Shown here: positions 11,584 through 21,030 of the stretch, piece by piece
Layout of the letters: each line of letters starts with the position of its first letter
How positions within the stretch are numbered: the first letter of the stretch is position 1
Assembly: GCA_008828725.1 (NCBI GenBank)
Contig: MEHQ01003627.1
Location: 302,562-366,561, forward strand
Origin: Saccharina japonica
Lineage: Eukaryota; Sar; Phaeophyceae; Laminariales; Laminariaceae
Direction: 5' to 3'
DNA: 64,000 nt
Translations under genes and position numbers: made by a program
The notes under the pieces: model-generated
Told to the model about the DNA's origin: nothing
What the model saw: only the letters and a program-made list of their open reading frames with translations
Databases searched by the model: none

Positions 11584-11768
11584 GTACATGACACCTAACA
11601 GCTAGTAAGAAACAGGCTTCGTAATAAGAAAGCCAGGCTGATATTTAGAGGAAAATAGGAAATTCGGGAGTAGTTTTCTTGAAATTAGTGTAGAAATAAG
11701 CACCCTCTCTCAAATAAGATATATCCAGCCTAGACCAGATTTCCTGTTTCTTATTACGTATCCTGGTA
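11584..11768 (-). mobile_element. MITE of the GTACAGGACAC family, copy B, inverted
   Basis: Same family as 11371-11548 in opposite orientation only 35 bp away, so the pair forms a large palindrome. Blocks such as GGAAATTCGGGAGT and CAAATAAGATATATCCAGCC are shared in reverse complement. Confidence 0.75.
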
Positions 11769-12148
11769 GGCATTTTGTTTATGTCATTTTTTTACCCATA
11801 TTTTCGAGATTTGGTCTGATTGGCTTACACGATAAGTTAGGTTCTTGGTCTGATTGGCTTACTCGTACGATAGGGTTAGTTTTAGTCGTCTCGTACACAA
11901 TGTGTACCAACAATTTTCTCGAAAAATACGCAACCCTCCAGTGTGCAGTGTGCAGTGAATATGAAGAATGTGGCGCAGTGAGAGTGTCGTAAATGAGGAA
12001 TTGCTGTAAGACACACACAAGGAGATGACACACACACCCTGATGGCTGGGCCAAATTTCTCCAAAAAAACATGGGGGGCACACACTCACACTCCCACGAA
12101 AAATGGTGGCTTTGAAAATGTTTATTGGAAATTATGGAAAAAAGTAAG

Positions 12149-12508
12149 TTCACACCCCGGACAGATCAGCTCACCGCAGCTCGAGCTAGCTCACCGGTGA
12201 GCTACATGAGCTGCACATGTTTTCCTTGGTTGAGCTGTAGGCGGTAGCTCATCTGCGCATGTTTTCAAAGCTTGAGCTATTATTATAGAGGATAGCTCAT
12301 CTGCACATATTTGCCGAAGGTGAGCTATAGGAGCTACACGAGCTAGCTCATTTGACCCAAAATGAGCTACGTATAGGAGGAGCTACATGAGCTACACAAC
12401 ATGTTTTCCCCGGCTTGAGCTATAGGCGGTAGCTCATCTGCACATGTTTCGAAGGCTTGAGCTATACACGACAGATGAGCTAGCTCATGACCTGTCCCAG
12501 GTGTGAAA
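12149..12508. mobile_element. ~360-bp inverted-repeat element with GAGCT repeats
   Basis: Ends TTCACACCCCGGACAG and CTGTCCCAGGTGTGAA pair at 14 of 16 positions. The interior is a tandem array of ~60-70 bp units with GAGCTAGCTC palindromes and GGCGGTAGCTCATCTGCACA-like words. Flanks share only AAAGT, so the target duplication is uncertain. Confidence 0.65.
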
Positions 12509-12719
12509 AAGTTGCTCGATAAAAATGGCCTTTATTAATAGCCGAGATATTTCCATAGGCGCGTGGCTCGGTGTTCACACTCTCTCCTCGTATACTACAA
12601 TGATAAAAGTAGTCAAGAAGGCCGTTGCGTCCACAGCTGCGAAGTTCGTTCGAAGGGGTGTGTGTTGACTTATCACCCCCGTGTGATTGTATACGGTGGG
12701 TATATACCACACTTAACTA

Positions 12720-13260
12720 CCCAGCGCGGGGGTGTGTGAATCTGAAAGGTTTCGATAAAAACAGCGAAAGAGAGGTCCTGTGGGACCATCAAGTATGTCG
12801 CCGTCATCAGTCGGTGTGTCCGTCGCAAAACTAAATTGAATTATTGTGTACCCTGGCTGCTGTGCAGCTGTGTAGGCTAGCTGTTGTGTGTTTTCCGCAC
12901 CCTCCCCCCCCCCACCATGAACCATGTTGTGCTGAGAAAAACGAACCCGTACAATAATCGCGTGCGCAAGTTAACTCCATTCCCTCAACCCTACCCCTAT
13001 ACTGTAACCCTATGTTTCGTGTAAAAACTCGCGCGCGGCTCCGCGGGACATAATCCGGGGTCAACAAGAATAATAAAATACATGCCGACCGACCATCACT
13101 AACTGTTTCGGCGTTTTAGCCATATGGCTGTCCGATGTTAAAAGTAAAAGTGAAGACAAGAAAATAAGGGGGACTCGTCGCTTGACTCCTCCCGTGTTTT
13201 CCCCACAAGCAAATGCCACCCAAGTACTGTAGTACATAGTCCCTTTCCTTTACAACTCGG
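12720..13260. other. No supported gene
   Basis: Ordinary intergenic-looking sequence with a poly-C tract at 12905-12914. No splice-supported exon recognised. Confidence 0.25.
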
Positions 13261-13267
13261 ACCGTTA

Positions 13268-13420
13268 TTTGCTTAGTTTCTTGGTCAGAACCGACCGGCC
13301 CTCGCTAGTTCGTCTTCTTGGCCATGCCCGCCTGGCCCTCATTTGTTTGTAGATTCTTGGCCATACCCTATCGACCGTCATTTGTTCGGATTGTCGGCCA
13401 TAACCGACCAAGTCACCCAA
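13268..13420. repeat. ~50-bp tandem repeats (TTGGCCATACCC type), block 1
   Basis: Three to four degenerate units built around TTCTTGGCCATGCCCGCCTGGCC and CATTTGTTCGGATTGTCGGCC-like words. A related block is at 13745-13850 next to the last exon of the plastid-protein gene, whose final codons contribute to the first unit. Confidence 0.55.
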
Positions 13421-13744
13421 AAACAAAACGATTGAATGAATAAACAATACCGGTATAGTTGTACGTGTGAACCTATGATTCAGGACAATCTCATCAGCCC
13501 AGCAAATCACAACTTTTTTTTAGAATGTATACTATTAATAAGCATAAACTTTATTTCATTTTGCCTTCCGACAGTGTGCAGGGCATTATTCATTCAGAAT
13601 GAAAATGCGGTTGCAAATATACCGGGCAGTTCTCCTATCTATTGAGAAGAGTCTCCCGCCAGCCAGAACAACACTGTAGGTAGTCCCGAAAACTCCCACC
13701 TCTCTACAGGCAGTAGTGCGTAACTCGTCGTGAACGGTCTTCTT

Positions 13745-13850
13745 TTGTTTTGATTATTGGCCGACCGAACCCTCGTTTGTTCGGATTCTTGGCCGACCGA
13801 ATCCTCGTTTGTTCGGATTCTTGGCGATGCCCGACCGAAACCTCATTGCT
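13745..13850. repeat. ~37-50-bp tandem repeats, block 2
   Basis: Units such as CGAATCCTCGTTTGTTCGGA TTCTTGG repeat about three times immediately 3' of the minus-strand stop codon at 13843-13845. Confidence 0.6.
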
Positions 13851-13989
13851 TTGGCTTCTTGGCCATGTAGTAGTCCATCATCTTCATGAGCTTGCCGACT
13901 TGTCCGAGCATCCCCTTCACCTCGTCGTCGCCCGGGTACGTTCTCGCCACCTCCGCGACCCACTCGCTCGGCGGCACATTTCTCAGCAG
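13843..13989 (-). CDS. Last exon: SEWVAEVARTYPGDDEVKG to stop
   Basis: Acceptor CTTGCTACAG, 48 codons, TGA at 13843-13845. It begins LLRNVPPSEW and ends KLMKMMDYYMAKKPKQ. Composition and third-position GC bias are clearly coding-like. The frame stays open upstream of the acceptor, so an earlier acceptor is possible. Confidence 0.6.
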   Translation of the reverse strand: MLRNVPPSEWVAEVARTYPGDDEVKGMLGQVGKLMKMMDYYMAKKPKQ

Positions 13990-16900
13990 CTGTAGCAAGC
14001 GCGGTACATAAAGCAGCCACCGGTAAGCGCGAAAAAGCGCGGGGCGGGGAGGCCGGGGGGGGAGGAGGGGTACTTTTTATTTGTTGCTTGCCTTAGTAAT
14101 TTGACCATTGACCACGCATCCTTTTCGAGACGGAGGGAGCGCCGTTCCTACTTCTAATAGAGACACGTTCAACAGTTGGGGCGCTCATTACGTTGTTTCC
14201 ATACATTACATAGTTCTTTTTTGCGGGAGGGGGGGGGTGTACTCGATATTCATGCATGGCCGTAGTCGTATGACCATAGGCCCTCCCATCCCTACAATGC
14301 CGGGACGGAGCACGTTAGGTTTTCACCAACCAGGCAGACGTTGATAAAACCAAGCACGAAGCGCCGTGAGGTGTTCGGCGAGTCGCATAAAGGGTGAGCT
14401 GCATCCTACTAAGAACCTACCGCCTGTGAGGCGGACTTGCATATGGATGACAGCTTCAATGAGTTTGCGGGAGGAGGGGGGTCACTTAACCGCTATTACA
14501 CTACTGAGCAAAAAGCGGTAGTATGTCCCAAAACAAATGGTTGCTGTTCTTAAGGGGGCAAGGGCCGTTTTTAACGAACACAAATTGACGCCACAAAAAT
14601 GAAAAATGCGCGACATTTACTTCGCGAATCGTTTTAGTTCGCCATTTTGTCACTATGTATATATGCCACGAAATGCGTCAACGAAGAGTTTAGGAAAAAT
14701 CCGGACAGCTTAATGTAATAAACGTACACGAAGTACTGTAACTACAACAAACCACAAGTTAGTACCTCGATAGAATGATCACAGCATGATATTGACTGCA
14801 GCTATTGCTCACCACAATGAGACCCTTGAACTTGTCATTTCGAAGCAGGGCCATCTGTTAACAAACAAACAAATAAAAAAACGAAACGGCGCAAAATAAA
14901 CCAGAAGCAAGCGGCATATGTAAGAACCATCCAGAACGGTGTTGAATTAGAGGGGGGGGGGGGTGGGAGGAGGAGGAGGAGAGATGGCAATCACGCGCAG
15001 ACAACAACAGCAACAACAAACAACACAGAACACAAACAACAACAACATTCGCAACAAACCGAACCGAACCGAACCGAACCGAACCGAACCGAACCGAACC
15101 GAACCGAACCGAACCGAACCGAACCGAACCGAACCGAACCGAACCGAACCGAACCGAACCGAACCGAACCGAACCGAACCGAACCGAACCGAACCGAACC
15201 GAACCGAATTGAACTGACCCGACCCGACCCGACCCGCCTGTCTTCGTTCGTTTTCTGGAGGGCCGGCTACCTGTGCCGGACCAACCTCCGGAAGCACGTC
15301 AAACTATGTCATGCACAAAACAGCACACACGCCGGACAGATCAGATCCCCAGCTCATGATCTACCAGTACTGTAGACATTTCGGGGCATATAGGTCCCTG
15401 ATTCACATGCGATCTGTATTATCTAGATCATGTTTGCCGGGTGCGATCTGTATGACATGGATTTTGTGCACATGTTTCTGCCGGGTGGGATCTGTATGAC
15501 ACAGCTCTTGCGCAGCATACCACAGCGGAAAATAAGGAGCTAGGGTAGATTCTCTAGATCGTGAGATAATCTAGATCGTGATTAGTCCGATGTCGTGGAA
15601 GCATGTCGTAGTCCTGCCCCACGGCCTCGACCACGACCGCAACGCACGACAGCGGTAAGAAACCACAATCTCTCCCCATGTCATAGTTCTGCCCCACGAG
15701 CTCGACCCACGATCGTAAAACACGACAACGGCAAAAAACACTATATTTCACCATGTTGTAGTTAGTCCTGCTCCTCCCCCACGAGCTCGACCACGACCGC
15801 AAAGCACGACAGCGGTAAGAAACCACCATAATATCTCTTACCATGCCGTAGTCCTGTCCCACGAGCTCTACCAGCATGTCGTCCTCCATGGCGCCTGAAG
15901 ACCCCACAGGCTCGGCCGGCTTCCTTGCCGACGCGACCCCCTCCGCCCCCTGGCAGGCAACATGGCGGCAGCGGAGACGGCCAGTAAGTAGTGTTTTTTT
16001 TACGTGTAAACAGTAAGATTTCTGCTACAGAATCGTTGATGGTCCACATTTACTCCTGCTTGACGTTTACGACTTGACCCAGCTGCGACAAAAAATGGTT
16101 GATAGCCCACACTAACGCCTCATTACACCTTACATTCTAAGAAATTTCCCAGGGGTTCTTGGGTTATAGGATTAGGGATGGCTTCGTTACATCTTGATTC
16201 TGAGAAATTTCCCACGGATGGTCGGGGGGTTAGGGATTTAAGGATAGTGTAGGTTTTAAAGCCAAGCTTCCTTTCAATGCATCTTCATTCCGAGAAATTT
16301 CCCAGGAACGATCTGGGTTCAGTTCAGGGTATGGGTTCAAAGTTCAAAGTCAAGCTTCCACACCTCGGGCAGAAAATCGGTTCCCACTTCATGATCTATA
16401 GGACAGTTCGTTCCAGGGGCCGTGTGATTTTGAGTGTTATATACGTACGGTAGTAGGTTTAGTAAAATCAACAAAACCCTCGACCATTTTTTCGGACTGG
16501 GTAAAAGTCTATAAAGCTCTCGCGGCTGCGGCGGTGACGGCGGCGGCGGGGGGTTCCGGGAGGAAGGTGGTAAAAATTCGCGCAAGACAAGACCGTTGCA
16601 TGTGTTTTAAGTGCTCCATTGTGAGATAGGGAGCGCCGGGATGGGTATCGTACGAAAGGCACACAATATGGTAGGACATGTCGTGATGTTTGTATATAGT
16701 CCAAGAATAACTCAATGAGACATTTTGGTTATGTACTACCCTGGTCTATTTTAAGGCGCGTATGTACAACTTATGCACACGTCGGGCAGATCGTCTACAG
16801 ATATATCATCTGCAGATCATCTACAGACATATCATCTACAGATATATCATCTACATATCATCTAGATCCTAGCCTGCCATCATGAAACAACGTGTAGGAT

Positions 16901-18127
16901 CTGTGTAGTACAGATCCAACCAGTAAACCTCTCCTAGATCATACAGATTATACGGCTCCCACACGGCAGCATGAGGTACATCATACAGATCAGGAACCTA
17001 TCTTCCCTGACATATCTAGATCATGATCTATCTGTAGACGATCTGTCAAAATCATTTTTCGGGGTGAGGTATCTACATGAGCTACTGTAGATCGTACAGA
17101 TCAGGAATCTATCTGTCCTGAAATATCTAGATCATGAAACGGGAATCGATGATCTGCTACGTAGTTTTTTTTTTGGAAATAGAACTCACAACGTATATAC
17201 CGATATTACGTTGGGTTAAGAAAGGGACAATCTATAATTACTCAGTACTCAGCCAGCGCTGACAGAGTGGCTCAATGGTCTATCCTTTACGATACCGTAT
17301 AAAAGAGCGTTGAGTTCGCACAGGGGTGGGATCGTTTTTCCTTTTCAGCGCTCTTTTTCTCGGCAACGGTAAAGGGTGCAAGAAAGTCGAACATTCTATT
17401 TTTCGGAAGGCTCTCGGCCAAACCTTTCCGAAAAAACCTTGCTCGGTATATTAGAGATGACATCTATTATGGCAGTATATAGTCGGCATCGTCTATTAAT
17501 AGTCGCTGCTGGATAACACAGGGTCATCTGCTACAACGTAGCTCGTACTACATCATCAGTAGGTAGTGAAAAACCTTCCTGTTGTGAAAAAATCGAGCGC
17601 TGAAAAACAAAAACACCCCTGTGCGAACGCAACAAACTTTTTTACGGTAACCTGACAGCAGGAGTACAAGTAAAAATTAGATACACCCCGCTTACCGCAG
17701 CATCGCTCGTTGCGGCCCCGTCCTCAGCGTCTCCGCTGCCACCGTCGGCCGATTTTGCCGACAGCGGGTTTAAGCGTCCCCACAATGGCTGATGTGCCCG
17801 AGCAGCAAGCGGGGGGCATCGAGGGCGGTGCGTGTCCCCCGGCGCAACGCGAGGGCTCGAAGGGGCGGCGTTGGTAGGCCCGGTCGTTCTCGGGGACAGG
17901 GTGCACCTGTGTTTTTCGACCGCGGGAGGAAGGAACGGGGGGGTATTTCTCGGGAATGTGTGTATGGTGTCGTGGCAGAATACGTGTGTCCATACGGTCT
18001 ACTAGACTGTAGTCATGGAGCCATTCGCCTTCATACGGCTGGCTATATATGATGCTCACATCATGATCAGATGATAACTCGATGACATGCTCTTGCTTAC
18101 AAGAACAAGAACAAGAATAAGAACAAC

Positions 18128-18192
<65 letters not shown>

Positions 18193-18946
18193 GAAACAAC
18201 AACAACAACAACAACACAATCAACAACAACGACAACAGCAACAGCGATACCGCTGGTACTGGTGCTGCTTGGTGCTTGCTTGCTGGTGCTGGTGCAAGCT
18301 GCACAACGACTTGAGGGAAACCGCAGCACCACATGGCCCCACGAGATATATACGTACGAGGGCGGCTACAAACTACAGTACGTACTCGTAGACGATTGTT
18401 CAATGTTGATTGATGATTGGTGAGCTGATTTATGCAAATTAACTCTACCACATGGTCACATGATATATGAGGCCGGTTACAAACACAAAGCTGTGAACAC
18501 ACAATCCCTCCCGCCAACCGCCAAGCTGACTGCATTTGAAGTGCGCGGTCGACTATCACTCGTAACCGTGCGAGTCAGCAGTACGAGTTGGAGTACTGGC
18601 GATCGTACCATCCTGTTGGCTTTGTGTGGTAACATGTGATGCTTTCATTGTGCTTGCCTCTCTTTGCATGCTGTACCTGGTTCTGTTTCTCCACTGCCGC
18701 GCCTTGTCCTAAGGATGGTACTTGGCTACATGCCATATCATAAGACGCTACGGCAGTACCAGTACATGACGGGCATCAAACATGAGACAGAGCCTCGACA
18801 GGCAGTATGACAGAGCCCACGAACGCTGTGGATTTAGAATGTTCCTGCCCGACGACTCACCTGGTAATTGGGCACACAAAAGCCTGGGCTGCAGGAACCA
18901 CGGAGAATAATACGACTCCCACGAAGGCCACCAGTCGTGCACTCAT
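13843..18946 (-). CDS. Putative plastid-targeted protein, 5-exon gene model
   Basis: Reconstructed gene with exons 18861-18946, 17696-17906, 15842-15949, 15271-15303 (least certain) and 13843-13989. The parts join in frame to 585 nt, 194 aa plus TGA. Residues 1-22 (MSARLVAFVGVVLFSVVPAA, then QA) form a signal peptide ending AQA|F. Residues ~23-100 are rich in Ser, Thr, Pro, Arg and Ala, like a transit peptide. This signal-plus-Phe layout is known from plastid presequences of secondary red algae. The mature part contains MEDDMLVELVGQDYGM, then SEWVAEVARTYPGDDEVKGM and a Lys/Met-rich C-terminus ending AKKPKQ. I do not recognise the mature domain. Donors are GTGAGT, GTAAGC, GTAAGA and GTAGCC; introns are 0.5-1.7 kb and carry repeats. 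Phase agreement at every junction is the main support; no transcript evidence is available. Confidence 0.55.
14075..14480 (+). repeat. G-tract mosaic repeat, copy 1
   Basis: Contains the module TTGACCATTGACCACGCATC (14102), then a poly-G tract and the module with GACGGAGCACGTTAGGTTTT, GAGGTGTTCGGCGAGTCGCA and GGCGGACTTGCATATGGATG. Diverged relative to the copies at 36380 and 43980. It lies in the last intron of the plastid-protein gene, ~85 bp upstream of its last exon. Confidence 0.7.
15061..15205. repeat. (GAACC)29 pentamer array
   Basis: Perfect 5-bp repeat GAACC over 145 bp, followed by a short diverged run of GACCC units (15215-15237). ORFs through it (NRTEP repeats) are artefacts of a period-5 repeat. 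Confidence 0.95.
15271..15303 (-). CDS. Possible 33-nt microexon (FDVLPEVGPAQ)
   Basis: Bounded by GACATAG acceptor and CACAG|GTAGCC donor, phase 0-0, so its inclusion or skipping keeps the frame. Accepted only tentatively because of its length. Confidence 0.35.
15320..15585. mobile_element. GATCTA-rich inverted-repeat element, copy 1
   Basis: Starts near CACACGCCGGACAGATC and is dense in AGATCATG/GATCTAC words. It belongs with 16775-17160, 28785-29130, 30008-30385, 39265-39510 and 43150-43385, which share GATCCTAACCTGCCGTTGTG-like and GGCTCCCACCCGGCAACATG-like blocks in one orientation or the other. Confidence 0.6.
15602..15841. repeat. Tandem copies of exon 3 end plus donor region
   Basis: Three further copies (15602-15676, 15677-15751, 15752-15841) of the block that ends exon 3 (CATGCCGTAGTCCTGTCCCA in + orientation). 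Each keeps CCCCACGAGCTCGACC-like sequence. The GT dinucleotide after the duplicated ATG is kept in the nearest copy only (GTGAAA) and lost in the others. Confidence 0.75.
15842..15949 (-). CDS. Exon 3: MEDDMLVELVGQDYGM segment
   Basis: Acceptor CCTGCCAG and donor ATG|GTAAGAG; 108 nt, phase 0 at both ends. The exon end and its donor are tandemly duplicated downstream (15602-15841). Confidence 0.55.
16130..16330. repeat. Degenerate ~80-bp repeats with GAGAAATTTCCCA
   Basis: The word GAGAAATTTCCCA(G/C)G recurs at about 16138, 16200 and 16292, each followed by GGGTT(A)GGG-like sequence. Lies inside an intron of the plastid-protein gene. Confidence 0.5.
16775..17160. mobile_element. GATCTA-rich inverted-repeat element, copy 2
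   Basis: Begins near GCACACGTCGGGCAGATC. Contains repeated ACAGATATATCATCTAC units and the family blocks CTCCCACACGGCAGCATGAG and GATCATGAAACGGGAATC. Intronic. Confidence 0.6.
17256..17655 (+). mobile_element. tRNA-derived SINE-like element with inverted ends, interrupted
   Basis: GTGGCTCAATGG (17275) matches an RNA polymerase III A box and GAGTTCGCAC (17320) resembles a B box ~45 bp later, but the acceptor stem does not fold. The block GTTCGCACAGGGGTGGGATC ... CAGCGCTC recurs inverted near the right end (GAGCGCTGAAAAAC ... CCCCTGTGCGAAC). A related uninterrupted copy lies at 36026-36235. Here the centre is split by the ~105-bp repeat at 17455-17562. Confidence 0.6.
17455..17562 (+). repeat. 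~105-bp dispersed repeat, copy 2, nested
   Basis: Homologue of 2180-2281. It interrupts the element at 17256-17655 exactly where the 36-kb relative is continuous, which proves insertion rather than shared ancestry. Confidence 0.65.
17696..17906 (-). CDS. Exon 2: transit-peptide-like region
   Basis: Acceptor AACACAG at 17907-17913, donor GCG|GTAAGC. It is 211 nt, phase 2 in and phase 0 out, matching exon 1 exactly. Codons are GC-rich at third positions. The product is basic and Ser/Pro-rich, then acidic Gly/Ala-rich (ADGGSGDAEDGAATSDAA). Confidence 0.6.
18124..18240. repeat. (CAA)n microsatellite
   Basis: CAA/ACA units almost uninterrupted over ~115 bp in intron 1 of the plastid-protein gene. 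The Asn-, Gln- and Val-rich ORFs here are repeat translations. Confidence 0.9.
18861..18946 (-). CDS. Exon 1: start codon and signal peptide
   Basis: ATG at 18946 in context TCAAGATGAG. It encodes a hydrophobic signal peptide and FVCPIT, ending in ACCAG|GTGAGT, a near-perfect donor. Without splicing the frame stops at once (TGA), so splicing is needed. Confidence 0.6.
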
Positions 18947-18959
18947 CTTGACACCGCTA

Positions 18960-20085
18960 TGTGACCGCCGGGAGCAGCTAACACGTGCTCAGTGCAGAGT
19001 GCTGCTGCGCTTGTGGTTCTCTAAAATCCACTTTCCTTCTCCGAACCAGAAAGCCTTCCACACAACATGGAACTCCCGAGAACGCAAAAATCATGGACCT
19101 TCGACGAATTTTGCTGCTCTGCTGCTGTACGGGCTCTGTTCTCGACTACCTGATGTAGCACTAAGGTATCGTGGTGAAGAGTTCGGTGGCAGTATGGTGT
19201 GACCGCACTAGTCTGCTGCGGCATGCGGGCTGCCTCATTTACTCATGGTGCTTAGGTCACGCAAACCACCTCCTTGACACGTTGGCATATTGATTTCCTC
19301 GTCTGAGATACTTTGTCCATATATGTAAGGAGCGTTTTATCTCCATATTATTAGCTAAAATGTTCTTAAATTTACGGACAGAGGGGCACCAGCGGATTAG
19401 CTCATATCTTGAGTGATACCATAACGCCAATCGGAGGTTTCCAGTGCAGCCCCGGTCAGCCCATCACGCCACAGGGGGGTGATGAACCTTTGAATTCGTC
19501 GGGGGGTGGAAGGGAAACCCACAACAACGGAAGACAGCAGAGAAATGAAGGTAGGTGCCGCGATGCCGGACCCATGGCGGTTGCCTTTTTCTGGGCTGGG
19601 CACGCCCTGCCAGATGTCAATGTGCGCTTCACCACAGCAGTGAGGTCAGAAGTGAGCTTGGCGCGAAGAGGTGCTGTCCAATGCGGCTGGCTGCAGCGGG
19701 GAAGGGGCATCTGCGTATTCTGAAGTGGGCACGCGTTGGCGAGACTGCCCCTGGCATGTTTCTTGGAATGCTATTTCCTTCCAGCGACGCCTGCTATGCC
19801 AGGGCATCTCGATATCCTCCGGGTGGGCACGGTCCGATAATTGTCCTCGAAACGGATGAAACTACAGCACCTGTATATACTTCCAGAGACCCAACAACTA
19901 TCATACGCACAACGGAGCACTGGGCAGTACTACATGTTGCGCCTTCTTCGTCGGGGTGCGGGCGTTGTGGTTTTCTCCCGCTCGCTTTCGATGGGTGGGC
20001 GGATAACGACTTGTACGGTGAGGCTGGCTTCAGAGGCTCCGCTGTGTATGTTCCATGTTCCATGTTTCGCGGCGGCCGCTCATCA
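18960..20085. other. No firmly supported gene
   Basis: Contains a long forward frame (19555-20655) that runs through repeat copies, and a possible + donor (GAAATGAAG|GTAGGT at 19542-19556) after FQCSPGQPITPQGGDEPLNS. Neither can be linked to other exons. The first kilobase lies upstream of the plastid-protein gene start and may hold its promoter; no clear TATA box seen. Confidence 0.25.
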
Positions 20086-20095
20086 TTTCATGCTG

Positions 20096-20372
20096 CAACG
20101 TTGTGCATGACTTGCCACACACTCTCGGGCGTAACGGCGATGCGCGCTTTTTTTTGTTGTTGCCTTTTTTTTAGGAAGAGCGGAGGCCCACCAGGCGTGC
20201 TTCATATTCGCGGCGGCCGCTCATCATGCTGCTGTCATGGTATTCATGATATCCCCAGTGTTATAAGGATTACCCTGGGCTGGGTAATCGATCGATCTTT
20301 TACCCCTATAGCTCAGCAGGTAATACCCTCACATTTGGCGCCGTCGGCAGGACACGGGTTCGAATCTCACTT
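20096..20372 (+). repeat. tRNA-like repeat cassette, copy 1
   Basis: Two blocks recur downstream: TGCCACACACTCTCGGGCGTA ... GGAGGCCCACCAGGCG (20113-20196, again 20633-20717) and ATAAGGATTACCCTGGGCTG ... TAGCTCAGCAGGTAATACCC (20263-20334, again 20542-20612). TAGCTCAGCAGG fits a tRNA D-arm/A box and GGGTTCGAATCTC (20353) fits a T-arm/B box, but acceptor and T stems do not pair. Most likely a tRNA-derived retroposon rather than a functional tRNA. Confidence 0.55.
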
Positions 20373-20541
20373 CGAACGTTTCTTTTATAGAAACGCTTGC
20401 GCGTGCGTCCCTAAAAAACACGTCTCCCTGGTTTCGGAATCCCCAGGTATTGGAACGAAGCGGGTAGGTCAACGTACGGCCGTACCTGGTATACGGTACC
20501 GACGTCCCAATTATCCCGCCGTTCAGAGGGGGGGAGATTGC

Positions 20542-20720
20542 TATAAGGATTACCCTGGGCTGGGTAATCGATCGATCTTTTACTCCTATAGCTCAGCAGG
20601 TAATACCCTCACACTGCAATGCTGTGCATGCCTTGCCACACACTCTCGGGCGTAGTGACGCAGCGCGCGTTTTTTTGTTGTTGCTGTTTTCAAACAAGAT
20701 CGGAGGCCCACCAGGCGAGA
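20542..20720 (+). repeat. tRNA-like repeat cassette, copy 2, rearranged
   Basis: Same two blocks as copy 1 but in the opposite order. The A-box block is fused directly to TGCATGCCTTGCCACACACT, deleting the B-box half. Confidence 0.6.
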
Positions 20721-21030
20721 TACGTACACCATCACCGATTTTACAACTCTGACCCGAAACGTAAGGACCATTTTGATTCAATGTTAATATACAAACAATC
20801 CTTGTATCCCGGATCAGATTGGTATGTTTTGCAAGGTTAGGAAGGCAGTTCAGCCGAGAAAAAACGCCCGAGACTCATATTATTATTGTTCTTGCCATCC
20901 GATAATGTGTAGCAATGAGCTTCAGCGTTGATTTTTACTCAGCACTCCGAAAAAAGAAAACCACAGAAACAAAAAAACTCACATCATACATATTTGCATG
21001 CTGCGCGCAATACCTCTTCTCTCGCGCGCG

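Noticed and set aside
13754-14020. 88-codon minus ORF
   Set aside because: A frame-shifted shadow of the last plastid-gene exon.
15241-15330. C2H2 zinc-finger half (CRTNLRKHVKLCH) on the plus strand
   Set aside because: The CxxC half is missing and the same DNA reads as the antisense microexon candidate.
17724-18332. 202-codon minus ORF including poly-Val
   Set aside because: The Val/Asn/Gln runs are the CAA microsatellite. The real coding part (exon 2, 17696-17906) is in another frame.
20290-20372. tRNA gene
   Set aside because: A and B boxes are present, but the acceptor stem (ACCCCTA versus TTCGAAC) and part of the T stem do not pair.
19555-20655. 366-codon forward ORF
   Set aside because: It runs through two copies of a tRNA-like non-coding repeat, shows odd composition and no domain, and a minus frame is equally open over part of it.
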